Shown here: positions 8,551 to 17,742 of the stretch, in pieces | Numbering within the stretch: the stretch's first letter is position 1 | How the letters are laid out: the number at the start of each line of letters is the position of its first letter | Source of the DNA: Veillonellaceae bacterium SB90 | GTDB taxonomy: Bacteria > Bacillota > Negativicutes > Selenomonadales > Selenomonadaceae | Length of the DNA: 64,000 nucleotides | Assembly (NCBI GenBank): GCA_902364065.1 | Contig: CABJCJ010000014.1 | Coordinates: 1-64,000, forward strand | Reading direction: 5' to 3' | Translations under genes and position numbers: made by a program | Notes under the pieces: model-generated | What the model saw: only the letters and a program-made list of their open reading frames with translations | What the model was told of the DNA's origin: nothing | The model's database searches: none

Positions 8551-10218
8551 ATGAAAACCGATGTTGAAATCGCACAGGAAGCGAAGATGCGCCCCATCCA
8601 GGAAATCGCAGCAAAACTGGGGATTTCGGATGACGAACTCGAGCTTTATGGCAAGTACAAGGCAAAAGTGGCCCTTTCCGCTTGGGACCGCGTCAAGGAC
8701 CAGCCGAATGGCAAGCTCATTCTCGTGACGGCCATCAATCCGACGCCGGCAGGTGAGGGCAAGACGACGACGAGTGTCGGCCTTGCCGATGCGTTCCACC
8801 GCCAGGGCAAGAAGACGGCCGTCGCGCTGCGCGAGCCTTCGCTCGGACCGTGCTTCGGCCTCAAGGGCGGTGCTGCCGGCGGCGGCTATGCGCAGGTCGT
8901 GCCGATGGAGGATATCAACCTGCATTTCACGGGAGACTTCCACGCTATTACGACGGCGCACAATCTGCTCGCCGCTGTCATCGACAATCACATCCAGCAG
9001 GGCAATGCTCTTGATATCGACGTGCGCCGCATCACCTGGAAGCGCGTGCTCGACCTCAATGACCGTGCGCTGCGCCACGTCGTCATCGGCCTCGGCGGCA
9101 AGGCTCATGGCACACCGCGCGAGACGGGCTTTGACATCACGGTAGCTTCCGAGATGATGGCCATTCTCTGCCTCGCGAAGGATCTCGAAGACATGAAGCA
9201 GCGCCTCGGCGAGATCGTCATCGGCTACAGCCGTGATGGTCGCGCCATCCGCGCCAAGGAACTGAATGTAACGGGTGCCTTGACGCTGCTCTTCAAGGAT
9301 GCCATCAAGCCGAACCTCGTGCAGACGCTCGAAGGTACGCCGGCTTTCATTCACGGCGGCCCGTTTGCGAATATCGCCCATGGCTGCAACAGCGTCATGG
9401 CGACGAAGTTTGCTCTGAAGTTTGCGGATTACGTCATCACGGAGGCCGGTTTCGGTGCAGACCTCGGCGCCGAGAAATTCCTCGACATCAAATGCCGTTT
9501 CGCCGGCCTCAAGCCGGATGCCGTTGTCATCGTCGCGACGGTGCGTGCGCTCAAGATGCACGGCGGCCTCGACAAGAAGGAACTCGGCAAGGTCGACATG
9601 GCTGCACTCGAGAAGGGTATTGCGAACCTTACGAAGCACATCGAGAATATCCAGAAGTTCGGCCTGCCGGCAGTTGTCGCCATCAACGCCTTCCCGACGG
9701 ATACGAAGGAAGAGCTCGACTTCGTCGAGAAGAAGTGCAATGAACTTGGCGCTGAAGTCGCTCTGTCGGAAGTCTGGGCCAAGGGCGGCGAAGGCGGCCT
9801 CGCGCTTGCCGACAAGGTCATCGAGGCGACGAAGAAGCCGAATGATTTCCATTTCATCTACGATGTCGAGGACAGCATTCCCGAGAAGATCGAGAAGATC
9901 ACGAAGGAAATCTACGGCGGCGACGGTGTCGATTTCACGCCGGCAGCCAGGAAGCAGCTCAAGGAGATTGAGGAGCTCGGCTTCGACAAGATGCCGGTCT
10001 GCATGGCCAAGACGCAGTACTCGCTCTCGGACGATGCGACGAAGCTCGGCCGTCCGACCGGCTTTCGCATCACGGTCAAGGAACTGCGCATCAGTGCCGG
10101 CGCCGGCTTTATTGTCGCCTTGACGGGCAACATCCTGACGATGCCGGGCCTGCCGAAGCATCCGGCAGCCGAGAACATGGATATCGATGTCAACGGCAAG
10201 ATCACCGGCCTGTTCTAA
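8551..10218 (+). CDS. fhs: Formate--tetrahydrofolate ligase
   Basis: Protein of 555 residues, full family length. The nucleotide loop [10 protein letters not shown] lies at residues 65-74 and the family blocks EPSLGPCFG and FVLVATVRAL-like [10 protein letters not shown] are present. It makes 10-formyl-THF from formate, ATP and THF. The start at 8551 follows GCAGGAGG by 6 bases; in-frame codons upstream overlap folD and have no ribosome site. A strong terminator follows, so folD-fhs is probably one transcript. Confidence 0.97.
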   Translation: MKTDVEIAQEAKMRPIQEIAAKLGISDDELELYGKYKAKVALSAWDRVKDQPNGKLILVTAINPTPAGEGKTTTSVGLADAFHRQGKKTAVALREPSLGPCFGLKGGAAGGGYAQVVPMEDINLHFTGDFHAITTAHNLLAAVIDNHIQQGNALDIDVRRITWKRVLDLNDRALRHVVIGLGGKAHGTPRETGFDITVASEMMAILCLAKDLEDMKQRLGEIVIGYSRDGRAIRAKELNVTGALTLLFKDAIKPNLVQTLEGTPAFIHGGPFANIAHGCNSVMATKFALKFADYVITEAGFGADLGAEKFLDIKCRFAGLKPDAVVIVATVRALKMHGGLDKKELGKVDMAALEKGIANLTKHIENIQKFGLPAVVAINAFPTDTKEELDFVEKKCNELGAEVALSEVWAKGGEGGLALADKVIEATKKPNDFHFIYDVEDSIPEKIEKITKEIYGGDGVDFTPAARKQLKEIEELGFDKMPVCMAKTQYSLSDDATKLGRPTGFRITVKELRISAGAGFIVALTGNILTMPGLPKHPAAENMDIDVNGKITGLF

Positions 10219-10230
10219 TCCTACAAGCAC

Positions 10231-10258
10231 ATCCCGTTCTTCGGAGCGGGATTTTTTT
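10231..10258 (+). terminator. Terminator after fhs
   Basis: A 9-bp stem (10231-10239 with 10244-10252) with a TTCG tetraloop, followed by seven T. Confidence 0.92.
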
Positions 10259-10306
10259 ATTTTATATCATAATTTATATAATTTATGATAGATAAAGTTT
10301 CGATAC

Positions 10307-10335
10307 TTGCAAAATCGATAAAAAGATTTTACAAT
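10307..10335 (+). promoter_or_regulatory. Sigma-70-type promoter for the metF-like gene
   Basis: TTGCAA at 10307-10312, a 17-bp spacer, and TACAAT at 10330-10335, in an AT-rich gap after the fhs terminator. Confidence 0.7.
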
Positions 10336-10398
10336 GATAGTAATGTAACGATTGTATTTTTTATCCATCGGGTAGTCTGATGGCAGTGGAGGAATCGT

Positions 10399-11142
10399 AT
10401 GAAGCGTATCTCGGTAGAACTCGTGCCGCGCGACGAAGAAGCATTGCGCCAGGAGCTCGCGCTCCTGCATCAGTATCAAGAAAAAGTAGATGTCATCAAC
10501 ATTCCGGACCTGTTGCGCTTTCCCCTGCGGAGCTGGCAGGGGGCGGCCATCGCGAAGGATTTTTTCCCGGCATCCATGCCGCATATCCGGGCGATGGATA
10601 TCAATCTCGAAGAAGAGCTTTCGATGAAGGAATACCTGCGGGCGCACGATATCCGCGAAGTGCTCGTCATCGAAGGTGATCCTCCGCAGGACATGATGCA
10701 TGAAGTCTATCCGACGAACAGCGTCGATGTCATCTGGAAATTCCGCAAGGAGATGCCGGAGGTCAAGGTCTATGCCGGCATCGATCAGTACCGCGGCTCG
10801 ATGGCACAGGAACTTTACCGCGTCAAGCGCAAGCTCCAGGCGGGGGCAGCTGGCTTCTTCACGCAGCCGTTCTTCGATATGCGCTATCTTGCGGTCTATG
10901 CCGATATGCTGCAGGGACTTGAGGTCTATTGGGGCGTTTCGCCCGTCATGAGCGCGCGTTCTCAGAGTTACTGGGAGCGCAAGAACAACGTTGTTTTCCC
11001 GCATTCGTTCCGGCCGACGCTGGAGTGGAGCGTGGATTTCGCGCACGAGGTCATGGAGTATGCAGAACGTGAGCAGACGAATGTCTACTTCATGCCCATC
11101 AAGACGAATCTTGCCGCTTACCTCGCCGGGGTCTTCGCTTGA
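10399..11142 (+). CDS. Methylenetetrahydrofolate reductase-like protein, short
   Basis: Protein of 247 residues that looks like a TIM-barrel MetF relative (EGDPP, FFTQPFFD and the GVSPVMS-type segment). It is 40-50 residues shorter than normal MetF. The neighbourhood (folD, fhs) supports a role in reducing methylene-THF to methyl-THF. The electron donor is unknown; nfnAB directly downstream may be relevant to cellular redox supply but is not proof of a complex. GGAGG precedes the ATG. Confidence 0.75.
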   Translation: MKRISVELVPRDEEALRQELALLHQYQEKVDVINIPDLLRFPLRSWQGAAIAKDFFPASMPHIRAMDINLEEELSMKEYLRAHDIREVLVIEGDPPQDMMHEVYPTNSVDVIWKFRKEMPEVKVYAGIDQYRGSMAQELYRVKRKLQAGAAGFFTQPFFDMRYLAVYADMLQGLEVYWGVSPVMSARSQSYWERKNNVVFPHSFRPTLEWSVDFAHEVMEYAEREQTNVYFMPIKTNLAAYLAGVFA

Positions 11143-11190
11143 AGACGGCGTGACAAGTAGTTCAATCATCTAGTGATAGGAGAGTGGATT

Positions 11191-12033
11191 ATGTTTAAGA
11201 TTCTCAGGAAAGAGGAATTGTCGCCCCATGTGTATGCCATGGATATCGAGGCGCCGCGCGTGGCCAGGAAAGCCGAACCAGGCCAGTTCATCATCCTGCG
11301 CGTCAATGAAGAGGGCGAGCGCATCCCGCTGACCATTGCGGATTTCGACCGGGAAACCGGGAAGATCCTCATCGTCTTCCAGGCCATTGGCGCTTCGACG
11401 ATGGAACTCGCGGCCATGAAGGAAGGCGACAGCCTGCTGGATTTCGTCGGACCGCTCGGACGTCCGTCTGAAATCCAGAAGCTCGACGGCACGATGGTCG
11501 TCGTCGGCGGCGGCATCGGCGTGGCGCCGACGTACCCGATTGCCCGGGCCATGAAAGAAGCGGGCAACAAGGTCATCGCCATCATGGGTGCCAAGACGAA
11601 GGACATCCTCATCATGGAAGATGAGATGAAGGCCGTGACGGATGAGGTGCTCGTGACGACGGATGACGGCTCTTACGGCATCAAGGGCTTTGTAACGAAT
11701 GCCGTGCAGGCACTCGTCGACCGCGGTGAAAAAATCGCTCAGATCACGGCCATCGGCCCGGTCATCATGATGAAGAGCGTGGCGGATGCGACGCGCGATC
11801 TCGGCATCCATACGGTCGTCTCGCTGAATCCGATCATGGTCGACGGCACGGGCATGTGCGGCGGCTGCCGCGTGACGGTGGGCGACGAAACGAAGTTCGC
11901 CTGTGTCGACGGGCCGGAGTTTGATGGCCATCTCGTGGACTTCAAGGGGCTTATGAGCCGTCAGCGCATGTACCGCGATCTGGAAGCAGAAGAAAAAGAT
12001 CATGTTTGCCGTATTGGCCTGGGGAGGGATTGA
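11191..12033 (+). CDS. nfnA: NADH-dependent ferredoxin:NADP+ oxidoreductase, alpha subunit
   Basis: Protein of 280 residues of the ferredoxin-NADP reductase fold. An FAD domain (about 1-95) is followed by an NAD domain with VVGGGIGVAPTYP (about 105-118) and a C-terminal 2Fe-2S motif DGTGMCGGCRV...FACVDGPEF. This is the layout of NfnA/SudB. With NfnB it couples NADPH, NAD and ferredoxin pools by electron bifurcation. The start at 11191 follows TAGGAGAG; the GTG 18 bases upstream overlaps that site. The stop lies one base before the start of nfnB. Confidence 0.9.
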   Translation: MFKILRKEELSPHVYAMDIEAPRVARKAEPGQFIILRVNEEGERIPLTIADFDRETGKILIVFQAIGASTMELAAMKEGDSLLDFVGPLGRPSEIQKLDGTMVVVGGGIGVAPTYPIARAMKEAGNKVIAIMGAKTKDILIMEDEMKAVTDEVLVTTDDGSYGIKGFVTNAVQALVDRGEKIAQITAIGPVIMMKSVADATRDLGIHTVVSLNPIMVDGTGMCGGCRVTVGDETKFACVDGPEFDGHLVDFKGLMSRQRMYRDLEAEEKDHVCRIGLGRD

Positions 12034-12034
12034 G

Positions 12035-13438
12035 ATGGCACTTTCATTGAAGAAACACGAGATGCCGGTACAGGATCCCAAGGTCCGTGCTCATAATTTC
12101 TCAGAGGTGGCACTGGGCTACGATGAGGAGACGGCGGTTGCCGAGGCGGAGCGCTGCCTGCACTGCAAGGTGCCGCAGTGCCGCAAGGGCTGTCCGGTTT
12201 CGATCGATATCCCCACGTTCATCGCCAAGATCAAGGAGCGTGACTTCGACGGCGCCATCGCGACCATCAAGGAATCGAATGCCTTGCCGGCCATCTGCGG
12301 CCGCGTCTGCCCGCAGGAGAATCAGTGCGAGAAACACTGCATCCTCGCCAAGCGCGGCGAAGCCGTGGCCATCGGCCGTCTCGAGCGCTTCGCCGCCGAC
12401 CGCCAGCTGGCCGGGGAAGAAGACATCCAGCCCGTTTCGCGCGCGGCCGATGCGCAGAAGGTGGCCATCATCGGCGCTGGCCCCTCGGGCCTCTCGTGCG
12501 CCGGCGACCTGGCAAAGAAAGGCTATGATGTCACGATCTTCGAGGCCCTGCACAAGGCGGGCGGCGTGCTGTCCTACGGCATCCCGGAATTCCGTCTGCC
12601 GAAGGACACTGTGGTCAAGAAAGAAATTGAGAACATCCAGAAGCTCGGCGTCAAGATTGAGGTGGATTCCGTTATCGGCCGCCTCTACACGGTCGACGAA
12701 CTCATGCAGGAAGAAGGTTTTGATGCCGTATTCATCGGCACAGGCGCCGGTTTGCCGCGCTTCCAAGGAATCCCCGGCGAGAACTTCAACGGCGTGTACT
12801 CGGCCAATGAGTTCCTGACGCGCTGCAATCTCATGAAAGCCTATAAATTCCCGGAATATGCGACGCCAATCCGCGTGGGCAAGCGCGTGGCCGTCGTGGG
12901 CGGCGGCAACGTCGCGATGGATGCGGCCCGCACGGCCCTGCGCCTCGGTGCGGAGAAGGTGACCATCGTTTACCGCCGCAGCGCCGCCGAGATCCCGGCG
13001 CGTGCAGAAGAAGTCGGGCACGCCAGGGAAGAGGGCATCGAGTTCCAGCTGCTGACGAATCCGGTGGAGGTCCTCGGCGATGAGAACGGTTGGGTCAAGG
13101 GACTCAAGTGCATCCGCATGGAACTCGGTGAGCCCGATGCCTCGGGACGCCGCCGTCCGCTGCCGGTCGAAGGCTCGGAATTTGAGCTGCCGATGGATAC
13201 GGTCATCATCGCCATTGGTACGGGCCCGAACCCCATCATCGCCCATACGACGAAGGGACTTGAGACGACAAAGCGCGGCAACATCATGGCGGATGAAGAA
13301 ACGGGCATGACGTCCAAGGAAGGCGTATTCGCCGGCGGCGATATCGTCACGGGCGCCGCCACGGTTATCCTCGCGATGGGCGCCGGCCGCAAGGCGGCTG
13401 CCGCCATCGATGCGTATCTGAAGAGCAAGCGCTCCTGA
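12035..13438 (+). CDS. nfnB: NADH-dependent ferredoxin:NADP+ oxidoreductase, beta subunit
   Basis: Protein of 467 residues of the GltD/NfnB family. The N-terminal iron-sulfur region has CLHCKVPQCRKGCP and CGRVCPQENQCEKHC; then come an FAD-binding GAGPSGLSCAGDLA and an NADPH-binding VGGGNVAMDAAR. Paired with an NfnA-type gene it is NfnB/SudA rather than the small subunit of glutamate synthase, since no large gltB is nearby. GGGGAGGG lies 6 bases before the ATG at 12035. Confidence 0.9.
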   Translation: MALSLKKHEMPVQDPKVRAHNFSEVALGYDEETAVAEAERCLHCKVPQCRKGCPVSIDIPTFIAKIKERDFDGAIATIKESNALPAICGRVCPQENQCEKHCILAKRGEAVAIGRLERFAADRQLAGEEDIQPVSRAADAQKVAIIGAGPSGLSCAGDLAKKGYDVTIFEALHKAGGVLSYGIPEFRLPKDTVVKKEIENIQKLGVKIEVDSVIGRLYTVDELMQEEGFDAVFIGTGAGLPRFQGIPGENFNGVYSANEFLTRCNLMKAYKFPEYATPIRVGKRVAVVGGGNVAMDAARTALRLGAEKVTIVYRRSAAEIPARAEEVGHAREEGIEFQLLTNPVEVLGDENGWVKGLKCIRMELGEPDASGRRRPLPVEGSEFELPMDTVIIAIGTGPNPIIAHTTKGLETTKRGNIMADEETGMTSKEGVFAGGDIVTGAATVILAMGAGRKAAAAIDAYLKSKRS

Positions 13439-13512
13439 AGGATTCCCGGCATCAATAGGCCTTGGGTGATGCCGCAGAGGCCAGCAATTCCAGGGCAGAA
13501 GAGGAGTTTATC

Positions 13513-14010
13513 ATGATCCTGGTCAGTGCCTGCCTGCTGGGGCATAATGTCAAATACAACGGCGGCAATAATGCCAACGAACTCTTGCAGAAATACAATG
13601 CGCGCGGGCGCTTCGTTGCGGTCTGCCCGGAATGTTTCGCGATGCTGCCCGTGCCGCGCCCGCCCATGGAGATCCAGGGCGGCAACGGCAAGAAACTCCT
13701 GGCTGGCAAGGCGAAGGCCATGGACAAGGACGGCATGGATACGACCGCATATCTCCTGACAGGCGCGAGGAAGCTCCTGAAGATCGCAGAGGCGTACCAT
13801 GCCAGGGTGGCCATCCTCAAAGAGGGCAGCCCGTCCTGCGGCGTCCACAATATCTACGACGGTACCTTCCGCGGACGCAAGATCAGAGGCGCCGGTGCTG
13901 CAGCCGCCCTGCTGCAGAAGCACGGCCTGACCGTTTATTCCGAAAAGGACATGACCGTTGGCCGTCTCGAGACGCTCCTGGCAGAAGATCTGCGCCGTGA
14001 CCGCGTCTGA
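13513..14010 (+). CDS. DUF523 family protein
   Basis: Protein of 165 residues matching the DUF523 family: SACLLG at the N-terminus, CPE at about residue 42, RPP(M)EIQGG, and KEGSPSCG with conserved Cys residues. The invariant cysteines suggest metal or cluster binding, but the function is unknown. The ATG at 13513 follows GAGGAG by 6 bases; an in-frame start 17 codons upstream has no such site. It stands alone between nfnB and a terminator. Confidence 0.85.
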   Translation: MILVSACLLGHNVKYNGGNNANELLQKYNARGRFVAVCPECFAMLPVPRPPMEIQGGNGKKLLAGKAKAMDKDGMDTTAYLLTGARKLLKIAEAYHARVAILKEGSPSCGVHNIYDGTFRGRKIRGAGAAAALLQKHGLTVYSEKDMTVGRLETLLAEDLRRDRV

Positions 14011-14053
14011 CGCAGTAAAAAGTCAATCAATCGAATCGTAACGCTCATGCATT

Positions 14054-14085
14054 TGCAGTCATCCTGATGGATGGCTGCATTTTTT
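14054..14085 (+). terminator. Terminator after the DUF523 gene
   Basis: An 11-bp stem with one G-T pair (14054-14064 with 14069-14079), TGAT loop, then six T. It insulates the sugar-acid locus from the housekeeping genes to its left. Confidence 0.88.
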
Positions 14086-14093
14086 ATATAAAA

Positions 14094-14109
14094 TGGCACG
14101 ATTTATGCA
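14094..14109 (+). promoter_or_regulatory. Sigma-54 (-24/-12) promoter of kdgK-eda
   Basis: TGGCACGATTTATGCA: GG at 14095-14096 and GC at 14107-14108 are exactly 10 bp apart, as required for sigma-54. It differs from the consensus TGGCACG-N4-TTGCA at one base. It starts 64 bases before kdgK. The sigma-54 activator at 19.1-20.9 kb is the obvious candidate regulator. Confidence 0.82.
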
Positions 14110-14157
14110 TATTAAACAGGCAGGAACCAAATTTGTGAATACAGGGAGTGTGAGTGT

Positions 14158-15117
14158 ATGCATGAAGTCTTGACATTTGGTGAACCCATGGGCTTGATGG
14201 CGGCGGAAGAAGCACGGCCGCTGAAGGACGTGACACATTTTACGCGCTATGTGTGTGGTGCGGAAGTGAATGTTTCTGTCGGCCTGGCCCGGCTGGAGCA
14301 TTCGGTTGCTTACGTATCGCGCGTGGGGAAAGACCCGTTCGGTGCGCATATCATTGACTTTCTGCAGGCCAACGGTATCGATCCGCAGTATATCCTGCAG
14401 GATGATACATTCCTGACGGGGATGCAGCTGAAAGCCAAAGTGGAAACGGGCGACCCGGAAGTGGTCAACTTCCGGCAGGGAACCGCCTTCTCTCATTTTG
14501 CGCCGGAAGACCTGGAGAAGCTTGACTGGGAAGGTGTGCGCCATGTACATGTGACGGGCATCCCGCCGGCTCTTTCTGCAAGCTGCCGCGCGGCGGCCAT
14601 GCGCCTGATGGAGATGGCACGAGAACGGGGGGTATATGTTTCGTTTGACCCCAATATCCGTCCGGCACTTTGGCCGGATCGGGCGGAGATGGTACGCGTG
14701 CTCAATGAAATGGCTGCGAAGGCGGATCTCGTTTTGCCGGGAATTTCGGAAGGAAAACAGCTGGCAGGGACCTCCGACCCGGAACAGATTGCGGATTTCT
14801 ATCTGGCACAAGGTGCCAAAGCCGTCATCGTTAAGTTGGGAGCCAGGGGCTCTCTCGTAAAGGAAGCTGGTCAGGAGGCTTTCGTATCTCCCGGCTTCCA
14901 TGTTGCCAAAGTCGTGGATACGGTTGGAGCGGGTGATGGCTTTGCTGTAGGCGTTATCAGCGCACTCCTGGAACATCAGGGCCTTGCGCGGGCGGCAGAA
15001 CGTGGAGCTGCCATTGGCGCCCTGGCAGTCATGTCACCAGGCGATAATGAAGGCCTGCCAACAAGAACGCAGCTGCAGACTTTTATGGCAGAAAATCAGA
15101 GCAGGAGGGATTCATGA
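14158..15117 (+). CDS. kdgK: 2-Keto-3-deoxygluconate kinase (PfkB family)
   Basis: Protein of 319 residues of the ribokinase/PfkB family. It has the N-terminal GGAEVN-like VCGAEVNVSVGLARL substrate segment and the C-terminal DTVGAGDGFAVG with catalytic Asp260. PfkB sugar specificity is hard to read from sequence, but it overlaps a KDPG aldolase gene and shares the locus with uxaA, so KDG to KDPG is the natural reaction. ATP-dependent and cytosolic. It sits behind a sigma-54 promoter. Confidence 0.88.
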   Translation: MHEVLTFGEPMGLMAAEEARPLKDVTHFTRYVCGAEVNVSVGLARLEHSVAYVSRVGKDPFGAHIIDFLQANGIDPQYILQDDTFLTGMQLKAKVETGDPEVVNFRQGTAFSHFAPEDLEKLDWEGVRHVHVTGIPPALSASCRAAAMRLMEMARERGVYVSFDPNIRPALWPDRAEMVRVLNEMAAKADLVLPGISEGKQLAGTSDPEQIADFYLAQGAKAVIVKLGARGSLVKEAGQEAFVSPGFHVAKVVDTVGAGDGFAVGVISALLEHQGLARAAERGAAIGALAVMSPGDNEGLPTRTQLQTFMAENQSRRDS

Positions 15118-15761
15118 TGGACAAATTTGAAGTGATGGCCAAATTAAAGAAACAGGGTATCATTGCCGTTGTACGCGGAAAGACCATGGAAGACGGCATC
15201 CGTACGGCTGAGGCCTGCATAAAGGGTGGTGTAAAGGCGATTGAGCTGGCGTTCACAACGCCGAGAGCACAGGAAGCCATCCGTACGCTGGTCGAAGAAT
15301 ATAAAGGAGATCCCGAGGTTGTGATCGGTGCGGGCACGGTCCTTGAAGCGACGACTGCTCGCCTGGCCATGGTGGAAGGGGCAAAGTTCATCGTCTCTCC
15401 GGCCTTTGATGAAGAAACCGTGCGTCTCTGCAATCTTTACCGTGTGGTTTCCTGTCCGGGTGTCATGACGCCGGGCGGCGCCGTTGATGCCCTGAAAGCG
15501 GGCGCGGATATTGTCAAGGTGTTTCCCGGTGACATTGTTGGGCCCAAGATGATCAAGGATATCCACGGTCCGTTGCCGCAGGCCCCTCTGATGCCTTCCG
15601 GCGGTGTCAGTGTTGATAACGTAGCAGCTTGGCTTCATGCTGGCTGCATCGCCATATCTGCCGGCAGCAGCCTGACCGGTGCTGCGAAAACAGGAGATTA
15701 CGATGGTGTGACGGCCATGGCACAGCGCTTTGTACAAGCCGTAGCCGAAGCAAGAAAATAA
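15114..15761 (+). CDS. eda: KDPG/KHG aldolase
   Basis: Protein of 215 residues (213-216 is typical). VIGAGTVL, FIVSPAFD and VKVFPGD with the Schiff-base Lys (about residue 135) are seen. It splits KDPG into pyruvate and glyceraldehyde 3-phosphate. The ATG at 15114 overlaps the kdgK stop; the adjacent ATG at 15117 is equally possible and is 8 bases after GGAGG. A terminator follows, so kdgK-eda is a two-gene operon. Confidence 0.93.
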   Translation: MMDKFEVMAKLKKQGIIAVVRGKTMEDGIRTAEACIKGGVKAIELAFTTPRAQEAIRTLVEEYKGDPEVVIGAGTVLEATTARLAMVEGAKFIVSPAFDEETVRLCNLYRVVSCPGVMTPGGAVDALKAGADIVKVFPGDIVGPKMIKDIHGPLPQAPLMPSGGVSVDNVAAWLHAGCIAISAGSSLTGAAKTGDYDGVTAMAQRFVQAVAEARK

Positions 15762-15777
15762 TAAGTCTGTTCATAGA

Positions 15778-15821
15778 AGAACTGCATTGTCAGAGGAGCT
15801 GCACAGTGCAGTTCTTTTTTT
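15778..15821 (+). terminator. Terminator after eda
   Basis: AGAACTGCA (15778-15786) pairs with TGCAGTTCT (15807-15815), followed by seven to eight T. Confidence 0.85.
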
Positions 15822-16040
15822 GCTGAATTTATTTCATAAAGTAATATTATGCATTTCGTAATGAAACAAATGGAGCAAAAATATCGAGAAAACAGCAGTA
15901 TACTCTCAAAAATCGGAATAATTTTATAACAATCAAAAATAAATTTTAATCCTGTTGTTACAATTTGAAGCTATAAAAATCAAGACAATTAAGCAACTTA
16001 TCACAGATATGTTGAAAAAATTTTACGTATTCAGAATAAA

Positions 16041-16057
16041 TTGGCATGCATATTGCT
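16041..16057 (+). promoter_or_regulatory. Sigma-54 (-24/-12) promoter of the TRAP/uxa operon
   Basis: TTGGCATGCATATTGCT matches the sigma-54 consensus TTGGCACG-N4-TTGCT at all but one position. GG (16043-16044) and GC (16055-16056) are 10 bp apart. It lies about 80 bases before dctP. The AT-rich gap 15822-16040 holds no gene; a palindromic TTGTTACAA at 15955-15963 with TAACAA at 15927-15932 is a possible activator site about 80-110 bp upstream. Confidence 0.88.
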
Positions 16058-16135
16058 ATTATATAGAGTAAAAGGAAGAATGGGGTAAGCAAATCACCCC
16101 AACTAAAGAGGGTCTTTTGAAAGGAGTGCTTTGGC

Positions 16136-17155
16136 ATGAAGAAAACTTTGTTGGCGCTGGCGACGATGGTATTGTCAGCATGCCTGTTGACTGGGTGTGG
16201 CGGACAACAGCAGGCAGCTGGGACGAAAGACGGAAAAATCGTTATCCAGGTTGGTTATGAGAACAATCCGGGTGAACCGTTCGATCAGGGCATTAACAAG
16301 TGGAAAGAGCTTCTGGAAGAAAAAAGCAATGGTACCATGCAGATTGAGGCATATCCTTCCAGTCAGCTGGGCAATAAAAATGATCTGATTGATCAGATGA
16401 TTGCCGGACAGCCGGTTGTAACACTGGCAGACGGTGCCTTCTACGCAGACCGTGGCGTCAAGGACTTCGGTATCGTCTTTGGCCCGTTCCTGTTTGATAA
16501 CTGGGATCAGTGCTGGAAGCTCACGAAGAGCGACTGGTATGCAAAGGAAAGCAAAGAGCTGGAAGACAATGGCCTGAAGATCATTGCTTCGAACTGGGTT
16601 TATGGCGATCGTCACCTTTTGACGAAGAAACCGGTCAATTCTCTGGCGGATCTCAAAGGCATGAAGATCCGTGTCCCGAACAACGAAATCCAGGTTAAGG
16701 GCTTTGAAGTTCTTGGTGCCGTACCGACGCCGATGGCTCTTGGTGATGTTTACACGGCTCTGCAGCAGGGCACCATTGATGGTGTAGAAAATCCGCTGCC
16801 GGTTCTGTATAACGGTAAATTCCAGGAAGTGGCAAAGTATTTGATTCTCGATGGTCATGTTAAAAACTTTACGACCCTTGTCTGTGGTGAAAAATTCTGG
16901 ACCAGCCTGACCAAGGAACAGCAGGATATGCTGGTTTCCACCTGCGAAGAAGCCGGCCTTTACAACAACGAGCTTCAGAAAAAGGCAGAACAGGATGTCC
17001 TGGAGAAATTCAAGGCAGAAGGCGTAACGGTAGTTGAGCCGTCTCAGGCTGTACTTGATGAATTCCGTGCTGCAAGCAAGAAATTCTACTCGCTCCCAGA
17101 CTTCAAAGACTGGTCGCCGAATCTCTATGATACGGTAAAAGCAGCTATGCAATAA
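16136..17155 (+). CDS. dctP: TRAP transporter solute-binding lipoprotein (DctP family)
   Basis: Protein of 339 residues. A signal peptide ends in the lipobox LTGC, giving lipidated Cys21, so the mature protein is tethered at the outer face of the cytoplasmic membrane. The DctP core includes LKGMKIRV with the conserved carboxylate-binding Arg at residue 179. Its substrate is a carboxylate; the neighbouring genes argue for a hexuronate or aldonate. AAAGGAG precedes the start. A hairpin separates it from dctQ. Confidence 0.93.
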   Translation: MKKTLLALATMVLSACLLTGCGGQQQAAGTKDGKIVIQVGYENNPGEPFDQGINKWKELLEEKSNGTMQIEAYPSSQLGNKNDLIDQMIAGQPVVTLADGAFYADRGVKDFGIVFGPFLFDNWDQCWKLTKSDWYAKESKELEDNGLKIIASNWVYGDRHLLTKKPVNSLADLKGMKIRVPNNEIQVKGFEVLGAVPTPMALGDVYTALQQGTIDGVENPLPVLYNGKFQEVAKYLILDGHVKNFTTLVCGEKFWTSLTKEQQDMLVSTCEEAGLYNNELQKKAEQDVLEKFKAEGVTVVEPSQAVLDEFRAASKKFYSLPDFKDWSPNLYDTVKAAMQ

Positions 17156-17172
17156 TCCCTGATTCTATGGCA

Positions 17173-17206
17173 GGCGGAAGGCCCGAGGAAATGGAGTCCT
17201 TCCGCC
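17173..17206 (+). other. Intercistronic hairpin between dctP and dctQ
   Basis: A perfect 9-bp GC-rich stem (17173-17181 with 17198-17206) is not followed by a T run. It is more likely an mRNA-stabilising or partial-termination element that gives more binding protein than membrane subunits than a full terminator. Confidence 0.6.
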
Positions 17207-17253
17207 TTGCTTCTTGAATGTTTGTGTATGTTTTTAGGGAGACTGGTGAAATT

Positions 17254-17742
17254 ATGGAAGAGCAAAAAAATCTTGGCAGATCCATTATCAACAATCTGGA
17301 CTTTTTTATTGCAGGAATTGCCCTGACGGTTTTGGTATTTGTAACGTTTTTCGGTGTTTTTGCACGATATTTTCTGGGAAGCCCGTTCGCCTGGGAAGAA
17401 GAGGTCCAGCTGGCCTGCTTTGTTTGGATTACCTTTTTGGGCGTCGGTGCAGCCTTCCGGACAGGCAGCCATGTGGCTATTGAGATCGTGGTGGAACGCC
17501 TGCCGAAAAAAATAGCGCGTTGGATTGAGCTTGGCGGCTATGTCATCTCGATGGGCATCCTGCTGTTCTTCTTCTATTACAGTGATGTCATTGTCTATTC
17601 GATGGTGCAGATGGGACGCAGCACGAATATCCTTCATATTCCCAACGCGGTCATCTATCTGGTGGTTCCGGTCGGCTGTATCCTGATGATGTATAACTAT
17701 ACGCGTGTGATTATCAAAAAATTCAAGGAGGTGCATGACTGA
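17254..17742 (+). CDS. dctQ: TRAP transporter small permease (DctQ family)
   Basis: Protein of 162 residues with four membrane helices, the DctQ arrangement, including WEEEVQLACFVWITFLG in the second helix. It bridges the large permease and the binding protein in the membrane. The ATG at 17254 begins MEEQKNLG just ahead of the first helix; an in-frame ATG at 17218 has no ribosome site. The stop overlaps the start of dctM (TGATG). Confidence 0.9.
   Translation: MEEQKNLGRSIINNLDFFIAGIALTVLVFVTFFGVFARYFLGSPFAWEEEVQLACFVWITFLGVGAAFRTGSHVAIEIVVERLPKKIARWIELGGYVISMGILLFFFYYSDVIVYSMVQMGRSTNILHIPNAVIYLVVPVGCILMMYNYTRVIIKKFKEVHD

Noticed and set aside
14094..14109. Ordinary sigma-70 promoter for kdgK
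   Set aside because: No -35/-10 pair with normal spacing is as good as the -24/-12 match at this position.
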